Source: Pilaira anomala (taxonomy: Eukaryota; Mucoromycota; Mucoromycetes; Mucorales; Mucoraceae). From it: a stretch of DNA of 64,000 bases. Below, piece after piece: positions 1 through 11,300 of this stretch (position 1 is its first letter; each line of letters starts with the position of its first letter). The notes beneath the pieces were generated by a model. The model had not been told where the DNA came from. It did not search any database and was given only the letters and a program-made list of their open reading frames with translations. Location: NCBI GenBank assembly GCA_025716855.1, contig JAIXMQ010000012.1, forward strand, positions 434,001-498,000, read 5' to 3'. The position numbers and the translations under genes are program-made.

Positions 1-239
1 CTACTGCTACTACTTCTTCCTCTTCTTATAACTTTCCATCTCTTATTAGTTTACCAAGCACATAAAAGTATTTAACACTTTCAACAACAAAAAAAAAAGT
101 CCTCTTTCTTTCTTTCTTTCTATATTTAATTCATTACATTCGCTTCTTTTTTCTTTTTTTTTTTAAAAATAAAAATAAAATAAAAATATTATACTATATA
201 TATATATACACTCAAGTCATGAGATTGAATGATGATGAT

Positions 240-934
240 TTATTTAATTGGTTTGAATTGCCTAAATTGTTCAAAATAATCCAACATCTTTTTTGATGTA
301 GTTAGTTTTTTTATCTGTAAAAAAAATCTATTCAAATACCTTTTGTGGACATTTAGAATATACTTCACTTGAATGATGAACTGATTTTAACCCATTTTTC
401 CTACTCTAACATTTTAAGAATATACAATGTAAAATTCGAATCATTTCTTTTACCATTTCACATAGACTACAAGTCCAGATAACTTGGATTTCTCTACATA
501 TGTAATACTCTCCACATTGGATTCCCAATCAGTCACTGAATTCGTATATTCAAATACTTGATCTGCATCCATAAAGTGATTCTTTTTCTGTATTGCTTGT
601 GGATTTTTTTTATATTCTTTTAGCACAAAAGGCCACTCACTAAGAAATAATTTTTTTTTTTTTTATATACATATAAACGCTTGCATCACGTTTTTTTTTT
701 TTTTGTTGTTGTTGTTGTTATTGTCTTACGTTAATAACTTTCCTTCTAGTTCCCAAGTGTTGTCTGATTCATCAAAGCCAACCCATTTCACTAAATAAAG
801 TTTCTCTCCATTCTATTTTTTTTTTTTTTCTTTTTTATTAAAAAAATATCTTTTTTATATATATAAAAGCTTGTTGGTTTATTTACATTGCCTATTCTAT
901 CTTTTATTATATATTCTGGGTAATCGTCTAACAT
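240..934 (-). CDS. compact HP1-like chromodomain/chromoshadow protein
   Basis: Five exons: 934-887, 812-730, 639-454, 400-340 and 287-240. All junctions are GT..AG and in phase, giving 141 aa. Residues 5-48 form a chromodomain (EYIIKDRI, then YLVKWVGFDESDNTWE). The methyl-lysine cage positions known from HP1 are Y8, W26 and F29. Residues 79-134 form a chromoshadow domain (DWESNVESI, VYVKWKNG, then KCPQKMLDYFE). HP1 proteins bind H3K9-methylated nucleosomes through the chromodomain and dimerise through the chromoshadow domain to build heterochromatin. The hinge is only about 30 residues and there is almost no N- or C-terminal tail, so this is much shorter than typical HP1/Swi6. The last intron uses an unusual AAAAAAG acceptor; starting instead after TTTTTTTTACAG would add nine residues in frame. 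The gene is divergent from bL28m. Confidence 0.85.
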
Positions 935-1114
935 GGTTTTGTAAAAGTTAAAAGAACAAAGTAAAAAGAAAGAAAGTGGGAGGGTTAGTAGTAGTCACTT
1001 TGTGACTCTTATGAAAAAGAAACTCGACTCCCCGCCTCAGTTGCATTCTTTCCCCCGGACGTAAAATAACAAGCTTCTTTCTCTCTCTCTTGTAATTTTT
1101 TTTTTATAAAAAAC
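935..1114. promoter_or_regulatory. shared intergenic promoter region, HP1-like gene / bL28m
   Basis: These 180 bp separate two divergent start codons. A GGGAGGGTTAGTAGTAG stretch and a TCACTTTGTGA palindrome (about 996-1006) lie in it, as does a pyrimidine-rich leader just before the bL28m ATG. A bidirectional promoter is inferred from position only; no factor site is identified. Confidence 0.4.
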
Positions 1115-1598
1115 ATGTTGTCTGCTCAACCAGCTTATGCACTTGCAAGAGCTACCTTTAAACGTGCTCAACGTGGTCTCTTTGGTGGTAAACATATTCA
1201 ATTTGGTAACAATGTAAAGTTTTTTTTTTTTTTTCTTTTTTCTTGAAAGAATATTTTTGTTTTTGACACACATAGAATAGAACCCCTTTTCCAAGAAAAA
1301 GACCAGACGTAACTGGTTACCCAACGTTCAAAATAAAAACTTGTATTCCGAATCACTTTCAGCCTTTGTTGAAGTCAAGGTAACAACAGCCGTTTTACGT
1401 ACAATCGATAAGAAGGGTGGATTAGATAAATATCTTTTGGAAACTACCAACAAGAATTTGTTTAGTGAAAAGGCAATCGAGTTAAAGAATAAGATTATCA
1501 ACGTCAATAATTATCAAGCTATGAAACAAGCTAGAGCTGAATCGAAAGCTGTAAAGGATGTTGTAGTTGAATCTGTTACACCACCTGCTGCTGCTTAA
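1115..1598 (+). CDS. mitochondrial ribosomal protein bL28m
   Basis: Two exons, 1115-1213 and 1281-1598, encode 138 aa. The bL28 core is clear: KRAQRGLFGGKHIQFGNN ends exon 1 and SKKKTRRNWLPNVQ opens exon 2, followed by FVEVKVTTAVLRTIDKKGG, the segment conserved in bL28 of mitochondria and bacteria. It should be part of the large subunit of the mitochondrial ribosome, corresponding to yeast Mrpl24. The N-terminus (MLSAQPAYALARATFKRA) is basic and hydroxylated enough to act as a short import signal. The C-terminal tail, rich in Lys, Ala and Val, is lineage-variable. The intron is only 67 bp. The gene shares its upstream region with the HP1-like gene. Confidence 0.93.
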
Positions 1599-3494
1599 AA
1601 AAAAAAAAAAAAAAAAAAAGATTTAGATATTAGAGAGAGAAGGAAGGATATTTTCATGTACATTTTAAAATAATAAAAATCACTCACCTCATTGATTTTT
1701 TTTTTTTTTTTTGGGAGATATTTCTATTTTATTTTATTGTATATGCAAAAAGAATTTATTACATCTGCAAATTTAAAAGGAAATGTTTAATTTTGTTCCT
1801 GCAAAGTTTAATTTGCCACAAAGACTAGCTTCTTTTTCTTTTATCAAAAACTAACTTTCATATGTAAATAAAACAATGGTTAACTCTACAAGAATAGACA
1901 CCGTTTTCTAAACGAATCGATAATAGTGTTGTATTCACTACTATGAAACAAGCCAATATGACACGTCCAACTACTCATGGCATGGTAATAAGTAATTTAT
2001 TGTACGTGTATTTATAGCTTCAGTTTTCAGTATTCTAATTTAAAAGTAAAAAGATGGGGGAGTCGGTTTTCAATTCCTTCTTTTTTATGAGTCTGAAGAA
2101 CCTTGTATTTAGGACTGCTTGAGAGCTCGCTGGAGATCAAGCCAGATAATAGATGATAAGCTATATAGAAAGTCTTCCAAATATACGTCTATAGAAAAAA
2201 AAATGAAGGTATTCATATGTACATACGATAGATCGATAATATAACTACAGTTGAAACAATTGATAAGCATCAAGAAGGTTTGAGGAAGAAGAAGCAATTT
2301 CGAACCGGAAAAGCCAAGTTATTATAGATGATCTTTTCAGACTTGATAGATCCTTTTCGATCTTAAAAACTAAGCCCAAGAAGCAGATGATAAGACAGGG
2401 AATATGTATCTTCTTGTGAGGACCATTTCTGTTAGGAACAAGCAAGCAAGGTCGTCTTACATATGTTAAAGTTTGAAATAAAAAGACTTGAAAATTCAGT
2501 ATATATATATTTTTTTTTTTTTGAACAATTTTTTTTTTTTTTTTTTTTAAAGAGATATACCTAGAATATTCATAAATATTCTAGGTACTTGACAGATTTG
2601 GAAATAAGCTGAATCCTATTAAAAATGGAAACCGTGTTTTGTGTTGTTTAAATCCCCCCTCTTTAAATATAAAGTTCCGCAAAAATAATTTTTTTTTTGC
2701 AAAGCCAAATATTTATTTTATTTACTCGCGCACGCGTTTGTTCATTGATCTAATGAACTTTATGGAATTATCTTTAAAAAAAGAAGAGAATAGAAAGCTT
2801 ATTTAAAAAAGAGTTTTTTTTTTTTTTAACTTTAAATTAATTGATGAGATCAAAAAAAAAAAAAACTGTTTTACGGGTATTTTCATTTGTTTTTTTAAAT
2901 AATGCATGAACAAAATTTATTTGTTTACGCATTACGTTGATCCTTTTTTTTTTTTCAAATAAAAACGTGTCGTACCGCTATCACTCATCATTACAAAAAT
3001 TTTATTCAATCGAAAATGCCACAATTACAATTGCCAGCGTATTATGAAATTACTTGCTCCCCCCATTGTAATTGCCTATATTATACTATTTTGAAGTACC
3101 GAGTTAAAAAAAAAAAAAAGGGACAGAGAATGTTCTTGTACAACTACTATATAGAAGGTAATAGATGGTTTTTTTTTTAGTAAAAAAAATGAGATATACA
3201 AGATCTTTGTTTGATTTGTTGATATGTATACCCATGCAAGTCATTTAAAACGTAAACATGCCCTTTTTTTTTTTGTATTTATGTATATATATATATTTAA
3301 CAATAGAGTGGTATTTCTGACAAAAAAAAAATAAAAAATAGAAAAAGAGCGTGTGCGTGTGTGCGTGTACGTGTGTGCGTGTGTGTGCGATATAAAAAAA
3401 AAAGGGATTAAATAGGAAAAAATTACATAGAGAGAGAGAAAAAAAAAAATGGTGTAAATGTAAATAGAAAGGGAGAGAGAGAGAGAGAGAGAGA
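1599..3494. other. intergenic, no secure gene; possible unresolved exons
   Basis: AT-rich spacer with many A/T homopolymers, ending in a GT-rich tract (3351-3390) and an AG repeat (3470-3493). Short coding-like pieces occur on the + strand: about 1890-1980 (PFSKRIDNSVVFTTMKQANM) and about 2273-2419 (SRRFEEEEAISNRKSQVII). I could not join them into a gene with in-phase introns, so they may be relics or chance. Confidence 0.35.
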
Positions 3495-3965
3495 TTATAA
3501 TACAGCAAGTGCTTGAGGGGCATCAATTTCAGAACCTTCATCATCAACGATAATAATTTCTTCATCGTCTTCGTCTTCATCTTCTTGAGCCATAGCAAAA
3601 GCAATCGAATCGCCATCTTCACCATCGCATATACTTTCTAAATCTTCCAAGTTTAATTCACCGTCAGCTTCACAACGAGCTAGTAAGTCATCGAACCAAG
3701 ATTCCAAACAGAGTTCACTCTCTTGCTTCATTTGTTTTGCCTCCATGTTAGAATCATCCGCAGACAATTGATCAATCTCTAGTAAAAGGATCTTGAAAGT
3801 CTCCATCACTTCTGCAGAGATTTCGCCAGAAGAAGGCGTTGACTTGATCGTATTTAATACTTGAGATAACTCGGATAACAAACTATTATTGCCGGATGTA
3901 CAGACACGTTTTGAACTTGTGTCTTCTTGTTCGGTTGTAGAGGATCGGGTACGTTTACTTGTCAT
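3495..3965 (-). CDS. acidic orphan protein
   Basis: Single exon of 156 aa read from MTSKRTRSSTTEQ. An upstream in-frame non-ATG extension was rejected. The N-terminus is basic and Ser/Thr-rich with a candidate nuclear localisation patch (SKRVCTS region). The middle is predicted helical, with LLSELSQVLNTIKS and EVMETFKILLLEIDQLS. The C-terminal third is strongly acidic, with a DEDEDDEE run. I recognise no family. Composition suggests a small nuclear regulatory or scaffold protein, but this is only inference. It ends directly next to AG and GT dinucleotide repeats and is divergent, at a distance, from the PPIL4 gene. Confidence 0.7.
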   Translation of the reverse strand: MTSKRTRSSTTEQEDTSSKRVCTSGNNSLLSELSQVLNTIKSTPSSGEISAEVMETFKILLLEIDQLSADDSNMEAKQMKQESELCLESWFDDLLARCEADGELNLEDLESICDGEDGDSIAFAMAQEDEDEDDEEIIIVDDEGSEIDAPQALAVL

Positions 3966-5429
3966 TAGATCTGAAATATATACTCCTTTTTTTTTTTTTT
4001 GCACAAAGTTGAGAAAGAAAAAGGAAAAAAGTAAAAAAAAAAAAGTAAAAAAAAAAAGCCTACTTTATTTCTTTTCCCCAAACTTGGAACAATTTAATTT
4101 TATTTTTTATAATTCAAGAATATATCCATCTATTTAATTCTGTTTGTAATTAACTTTAATTAACTCGTTGTACACTTTAGAACAAAAGTGTGTGTGTGTG
4201 AATTCATGTTTCGTTCAATCTGGACTGACATTTAAAACGTATTGGGATACAGGATTAAAAAGCTCGGTTTATGATAAACCCATCTTACCCAAAACGACAT
4301 AATCCAGGTTTTCAAAAAAAGATGAACTTTTATAGCAAAAACATTCGGATTTTATTTATATATATTTTGTTTTCTGTGATAGTCTTTGATTGAAACACTG
4401 TTATTCTACCTATGTATATAATACACAAGATTATTATTACAATTACATTATATTCGCCCTATATATCGATCATTCAATAACAGGTCTCAATTTAAGGAAT
4501 AACTTTTATCTAACTGGGCAACATTTTATTTTTTTTTAAAGTATATAAGTACATGTGCATAATATAGTAGTGTAAAACTAACTTTCCATTTCTCTTTCGA
4601 AGCTCCCCCTCCCCCCGGTTGCTTTTGGTACCGGGTTGATGATGATAAGATAGAAGAATTATTCTTTTCGATTCGAAGAGGTACTTCTTAATATGTATAT
4701 TGATTACATTGACAGATTTACCAGTCAAGAAGACCTCTTTCTATCAAGGCTGAGACAGAGTCAATATTTGAAAGTGAAAAGTACAGTATATGCTTTATCA
4801 AGAAAGAGGTGACAACTTTTTACTACATGTAGTTGGACGCGCGTTATATTGGCTTGTTTAATAGTAGTAAATACAACACTATCAGTTTGTTTAGAATATG
4901 CAAGTTTTTTTTTTTTTTGCTGTCTATTCTTGTATACATATGAAAAGAAGGGAGAGACAAGATAAATAAAATAAATGTGATTAAATAATGAAGAGCCTGT
5001 CTGTGGCGTGAGAAAAAAAAAGATAAAGAAGTCAATAACAATCATGTGAAATATTAAGTTTATTTTCATTAGAAGTTGTTTAGGATGTATGTTATTATTT
5101 ATTTGTTATATATATTGCATACTGCTATAAATGAAAAAGTTCGATAAATTTAGGTGATTTAACTCTTGGAAGAGCAACAAATGTAATAATGTTAAATTTA
5201 TATGCTCTGCCCCCCCCCCCCCTCCCGCGCCACTTACTGACAAAGACGCTTTACCTATGTAGTCTGTCTGTGAGTGGGTCATAATAGGTATCATCAGTAG
5301 TAGTGTTGGGTTCTTATTTGACTAGTTTCTCCAGTCACAAACACGCACCAAAAAAAAAAAAAAAGCTCGATTTATCAAATAACGCACTTTGTTTTTTTTT
5401 TAATAGGTATCTTTTAAAATAAAAATACA
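3966..5429. other. intergenic between divergent genes; no secure gene
   Basis: AT-rich spacer with a poly-C tract near 5208-5222. Two + strand stretches have protein-like composition: about 4210-4305 (KTYWDTGLKSSVYDKPILPK) and about 4655-4813 (RFEEVLLNMYIDYIDRFTSQ, ending at TGA). No start codon or consistent splicing joins them, so I do not call a gene. Confidence 0.35.
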
Positions 5430-6460
5430 ATGGTAAAGTAAATAAAACCAAAAAAAAAGTTTGGGATAATAACTATAATTAAACAGAGTTATACTAAAAC
5501 AGGGATTTATTTAGTCCGTTTTAATCGAGACTTCACTAGGAGATCTTGTGATTGATCTTTATACAGATGAGTGTCCAAAGACCTCACTCAATTTTTTAAA
5601 ACTTTGTAAAATCAAGTATTATAACTTTTCACCCTTTTTCAATGTTCAAAAGGACTTTATGGCCCAAACAGGCGATCCAACAGGTAAAGGGGATCAAGGT
5701 GAATCAATATACGGAATTTTGAATGGACCTTCACAACGATACTTTCCTGCCGAAATTAATCCCAAGTTGAAACATAAAAGAAAGGGTATGGTCTCTATGG
5801 CCGTAGCAGCTGACGCGTCAATGGAGAGTGGAGGTGTGAGCGGAAGTCAATTCTTTATTACGTTGGGAGACGATTTAGATTATTTGGATGGTAAATATAC
5901 CTTATTTGGAGAAGTGGCAGAAGGCTTTGAAGTTTTAGATAAAATGAATGAGGCTTATTGTGACGAAAAGGGAAGACCGTTTCGTGACATTCGTATAAAA
6001 CATACCGTTGTCTTGGATGATCCCTTTCCTGACCCTGAAGGTCTTCAAGTCCCGGATCAATCTCCATTACCAACAAAAGAACAAATGGAATCCATGCGTA
6101 TTGCTGATGATGAAGATATTGAGGAAATAGGTGATCCTGAAGAAATTGAAAAGAGAGCAAGAGAAAGAGAAGCAAAAGCACATGCACTTACTTTAGAAAT
6201 GATTGGTGATTTACCTTTTGCTGAGGTGAAACCACCAGAGAATGTGCTCTTTGTATGTAAATTAAATCCGGTCACTAGAGATGAAGATTTGGAAATGATC
6301 TTTTCGAGATTTGGTCCTATTCATAGTTGTGAGATTATTCGTGATAGACAAACTGGTGAATCGCTTAGTTATGCTTTTGTGGAATTTGAAAATAAAGAGG
6401 ATGCTGAAGAGGTATATTTAAAAAAAAAACAAAACATCACTTGGTACATATATGAATACT

Positions 6461-6499
<39 letters not shown>

Positions 6500-6992
6500 G
6501 GCTTATTTTAAAATGCAATCTGTACTTATCGATGATCGTCGTATTCATGTAGATTTCTCTCAATCTGTTTCAAAACTGCACAAGGACTGGATTTCAAAAC
6601 GTACCGGTAATAAAGAATCTATGGGTGGTTTTGATAATTTACAAAAGAGAACAAGATACAGAGATGGTGAAGGTCATAATAATCGCGATGAGAATTACGA
6701 TTTGTTATTTGACACAAATAAGAAAGACAATAAAAGACACAAAACAGATGACGATAGACCTCGTCACAGCAGCTCTCGGAAAGACGATGATCGTAAAAGT
6801 AGTAGTCGAAAGGAGAGTGATCGTGATAGCAGTAGACGAGATAGTGGCAGAAGAGACGATAGAAGAGATTACGACCGTAAAAGGGATGACAGAAGAGATT
6901 ACGATCGTAAAAGAGATGACAGAAGGGATTACGATAGACATAGAGACCGTAGAGACGATGGTAGAAGAGAAGATCGTGACCGAAGGAGATAA
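5430..6992 (+). CDS. cyclophilin-RRM protein, PPIL4/Rct1 family
   Basis: Three exons encode 463 aa: 5430-5432 (the ATG alone), 5515-6411 and 6501-6992. After Met the protein reads [21 protein letters not shown], the conserved start of PPIL4. The cyclophilin-type peptidyl-prolyl isomerase domain covers about 2-165, with [20 protein letters not shown] and [20 protein letters not shown]. An RRM follows ([12 protein letters not shown] as RNP2, [19 protein letters not shown] as RNP1), and the RNP1 region spans the second intron. The tail is an RD/RS-type repeat ([10 protein letters not shown] several times). Members act in the nucleus at the splicing/transcription interface and S. pombe Rct1 binds the RNA polymerase II CTD. 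The start codon being its own exon is unusual. The 3' end is convergent with the tetraspan gene, 97 bp between stops. Confidence 0.93.
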
Positions 6993-7089
6993 TCTTCGAA
7001 TTATTTTTCTAAAGAAAATAAATCTGAACCCTCTCTCTCCCCCTCCTTTTTTTTTTTTTTTTTTTTTTATGTACATAATTTTTATTTAA

Positions 7090-8025
7090 TTATTGGGTGA
7101 TTGGATAATTATAACTATTTGCCATAACATGCATTGGAGTATCTAAAGAAGCTCTATTTTTTAAAACTTGGATTAAACGCAAAATATAAAAGTAACTGAT
7201 TCCCACATAAGCTCCCTTACATATTTAGAAATAAAATTTGATGTACGTTAAAAATAGTTCTTTACATAAATGTTTTCTTTTTTTTTTTTACTTACACAAA
7301 TAAGAAGATCTCGGAATAAAACAAACACGGATGTTATATGATTCAATCGAATTTGCATTTTACATACTTCCATAACCAAAGTGATAGATCCATGGGATCC
7401 TCCTAGTTGTTGTTGACAAGTATTAAGAAACGTTTCATCACCAAACAATAGCTCCATAATAGAAACAATTTGATTTCCGCATGTAAATGTAAAGAAGAAT
7501 ACACCAGGGCGCCAATACCAATTTGCTATAGTTAATTTTGACTTTACAGATTATCAGTACATGATTGGTTTTTTTTTCTTTTTAACTATTTTTAATCAAT
7601 CTTACTGTTGTCAAAATAATAAGATCGAAAATTAAACAAAATAACATGAAGCATCCAATTATTATTTGGAATCCATACTGAAGTGGAAGGGCATATTTTA
7701 CTGATGTCTCTTGATGGCTTACTATTATAGCGAAAATAAAAGATTCATACAGATCGTTAGCTTAAGTATATTGTTTATTCTTGATTTTATCTCACATATA
7801 TTTGCTCCAGCATCATAAACAAATTCAAACGTATGTATCTTAAAGAGAGGGAATATGATATTGGTTGGGTATTATTTTTAAAAGTTATTAATATTCTTCT
7901 TAGATTTATAATACCATGTACATCATATTAAGAGTTATGGAAACTATTTTACACCAAAAATATAAGTCAAAAAGTTTGCTTTGCCATGTAATCGGTGAAT
8001 TTATTGTTTCGTTTGTCAATGGCAT
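7090..8025 (-). CDS. tetraspan-like integral membrane protein of unknown function
   Basis: Five exons: 8025-7915, 7838-7796, 7760-7606, 7541-7296 and 7215-7090. All are GT..AG and phase-consistent, giving 226 aa. I do not recognise the family. Hydrophobic segments are about 21-37 (weak), 82-102 (QIIIGCFMLFCLIFDLIILT), 115-134 (VFFFTFTCGNQIVSIMELLF) and 165-200 (TSVFVLFRDLLICGAYVGIS), so four membrane passes are plausible. The loops carry acidic residues (TFEFVYDAGAN) and a Gly/Gln-rich loop (QQQLGGSHGS). No signal peptide is evident. The C-terminus ends NSYNYPITQ. The acceptor of exon 4 (CTGTAAAG) and of exon 3 (CTTAAG) are weak, but only these keep the frame open. The gene is convergent with the PPIL4 gene and lies downstream of the ABC transporter on the same strand. 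Confidence 0.72.
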
Positions 8026-8394
8026 AATATATATCACGAAGAGGATGGGAACTAAAAAAAATAAAAATAAAAATAAAAAAGAAAGAGAAAGAGAAAGATA
8101 TTAAAGACTGCATAAGAAAGAAAAAAAAAATACGAACAAAATATTCCCATTCTGTCCAAGGAAATCATTGAAAGGAATTTCAACTAATAAAATTTTCCAT
8201 AATTGATCAAGAAAACAATAATGAGTAATTGATATTATAGCCAACGACATAGTTAAGTGGTACAGTAAACAAAGTTAATTTTATTACATAATGTTTTAAT
8301 AAATGCGTAAATGTTAAATATAAAGAATAAGTAAATGAGAAATGTCAAAATGATTAAAATGAAGGGGAGAAAATGAATGATATTACAATAATGC
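8026..8394. other. spacer between ABC transporter and tetraspan gene
   Basis: 369 bp of AT-rich sequence with AAAAAT and GAAAGA repeats (8054-8099). It must hold the ABC transporter 3' end and the tetraspan gene promoter. No gene is seen. Confidence 0.5.
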
Positions 8395-11300
8395 TTATCT
8401 CTTTTGCTTTCTAAAGACGTAAGTTAATGCGATAAATAAAACTACGTTGAACAAAGTAAAGATCCACATGATTCCAAAGTTGCGCCATCTGCTATCAAAG
8501 GACCAATCGAGTCTAGATTCATAGTAATCATTACCAGTGGTGTATTCACAGTAGTTACAAAAGTCAGTACTATTAGGGTTTCCAACGTATCCAGCGCCAC
8601 CATCAGAAAAGAATGTAGACATGTAATCACCACAAGTTTGTCCTTCAGGTACTTTAATTTTGATAAAATCATTTTCACCACAGACAACCTGAACACCTTC
8701 TAAAGAGTTAGTCACCAAGCCTTCTATGAGATAATGATAAGGATCCAAGTAATACATCCAAGTGCTCCAGAATTTTGGCATAGCATCGGGAAGTTGGAAG
8801 ATACCAGCGAACAAAAGAAGAATAGTAATGAAGAAAGGATTAAGTACACCAGCCATTGTAGCGGAGTCACAGATAGAAGCAATAGCAAGACCAAGACTAA
8901 CAGAATGACACAAGTAAGAAAAGAACAAAAGGAAAAAGTAAATAACACGACCAGACACGTTTTGTAAACCAGTTGTCCAGTAGTAAAAGAACATGAAGAG
9001 AGCCGAATTTGCAAGGAGATATGGTATTTCTACTAAAATACAAGACAATGCAAACGAAGACCAACCATAATATTTACTAGCATGTTCGCGACGGAACCAG
9101 AGTCTTTCTTGTAAGTAACGAGGTTGAATCAAGATAACCATTGCATTTCCCATAAACATTGAAGTTAAAAGACCAAACATACGATTTTGCAAATCAATGG
9201 GTGTTTGACCAACCTTCCAAAAAGTAAAACCAGTAATCAAACCAATAAAGCAAACATTACTGAAACGACCCATATTGTAAGAAGGTGCACGCCACCAAGA
9301 GACATTCATACGCTTGTAAACAAGAACAAGTTGTTGCCAGAAAGGTAATGCATACATTTGAACATCACGCTTAATATCATGATCCATAGAAACATGAATC
9401 TCCTCTAATTCGTGTTCCAAATCAGCAGCTTGAGTAGACTTGGACCAAATTTCTGACCAATCTTTCGTAGATTTGCTTGTAGTACCAGCACCAACACATT
9501 CCAAGATGTATTCAGCAGGATTAGCATCAGGAGCACATGTAGGGCCACCATTAGATTCAAAGTAGTCAATCATCGTACGAGAGTCTTTACCAATCTCACC
9601 AAAGTAAGCAGTCTTTCCGCCTCGCATAAGTAAAAGAAGATGATCGAAATGTTCAAAGAGGGTAGCAGAAGGTTGATGAATAGTACAAAGTACAGGCCAT
9701 CCAGAATCAGCAAGCTTACGAATAAATCGAACAATATTAAAGGAACTTTGAGCATCAAGACCAGAAGTAGGTTCATCCAAGAAAAGTAATTTGGGTTTAC
9801 CAACAAGTTCAATAGCAATGGTAAGACGTTTACGTTCTTCGACCGAAATACCAACACCTTCTTCAAGATCACCAATAAGAGCATCACCAATCTTTTCCAT
9901 TTCAGTAAGTTTAAGAATGTATTCAACATAAGCATCCTTTTCTTCTTTGGAAACATCGGCAGGTTGACGAAGATAGGCAGAAAATTGAAGTGCTTCACGT
10001 ACAGTTGCATTAGGGTTATGGACATCCATTTGTTCACAGTATCCAGTAGTACGTTCAAAATCATCAGCCAGGTTTTCACCATTCATATAGATATGACCAT
10101 CAATTGTTCCAATCGTTTTTCTTCTAGCCAAGACATCAAGTAATGTAGTTTTACCCGCACCAGAAGACCCCATGAGAGCAGTGAGATTACCAGGTTTAAC
10201 AATACCAGAAACATCATTCAAAAGTTGACGGGTACCTCCTTTCACTGGAACAGTATAATTAGTATGATGCCAAGAAAAGGTAGTACCATCCGATACACTC
10301 TCCATCTTTTGATCTTGAGCAGTAGCTACTTGTTCCAATAATTGTTCATCAGAGATAACATCAGGTGCATATCCCTTCTTGTAAACCTTAGTAATAGTAC
10401 CTTCCTTTTTAAGTGAGACAAATTCCATAGCAAGGGCTGTAAGAGCAGTAAAAAGAACAAACAAAAGTGCAACAGCCATGAAGTTAATCCAACGCATGGA
10501 GGTATTGAATGAGTAATAACTGCTTACATAGTTATCACCAAGAACATAGGCGTCACCGGGATTCGCACCAGGAAGAAGGCAGGATCGGTATTCTTGTTCA
10601 GTGTAGCTAGGACCATAAGGGACACCATTTACACCTTCACAACTGAATTCGAGGCCAGTCATTTCAGAAGACATGATCGCATTAAAAGAATAGGCCAAGG
10701 GGTTAATCCAGTAGATCCAGACAAACCAATCAGGGATATGAGGATAAGGGATTTGGTAACCACTGTAAACAGTAAATCCTACAAGGAAAATACTAGAAAT
10801 TTGAGAAGCTGTATAGAAATCAGGACTAACAGAACCCCAGAAACGAAAGAAACCATTCAGACATAGAATAAGCATTGTAAACAGAATAAAGAAGAAAAAG
10901 AACTAGTAAACAGAATAAAAATTAATATGAAAAAAAAAAAAAAACTTGAAAAAAAAAAATATATATATATATTGAAGTTTACCTTTCCAGCGTCATTATC
11001 AAAACCAACTATAAAATAGACTGAAAGCTCAAATAAAAGTGCTTGAAGAACAGCTAATGGAATATCAATAACAACTTGAGCAATATAAAAAGCAGAAGGA
11101 TGATACAATGAAAAGTGTTTATGTTTTTCAAGTACACGGCGACCTTCCATAAAACCAGGTAATTCAGCTTGAGCAACAAAAGAATTAAAAAACAAGAACA
11201 AAAGAAGCGCACCAGAACGAGAAAATGCACCAACGCCATCCACTGCCATCATATAAAACACAGAGGCAGTAATAAGACCCTTGGCAACAATATCACCATA

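Noticed and set aside
6625..7089. 154-codon + strand ORF overlapping the PPIL4 tail
   Set aside because: It is a shadow in another frame of the RD-repeat region.
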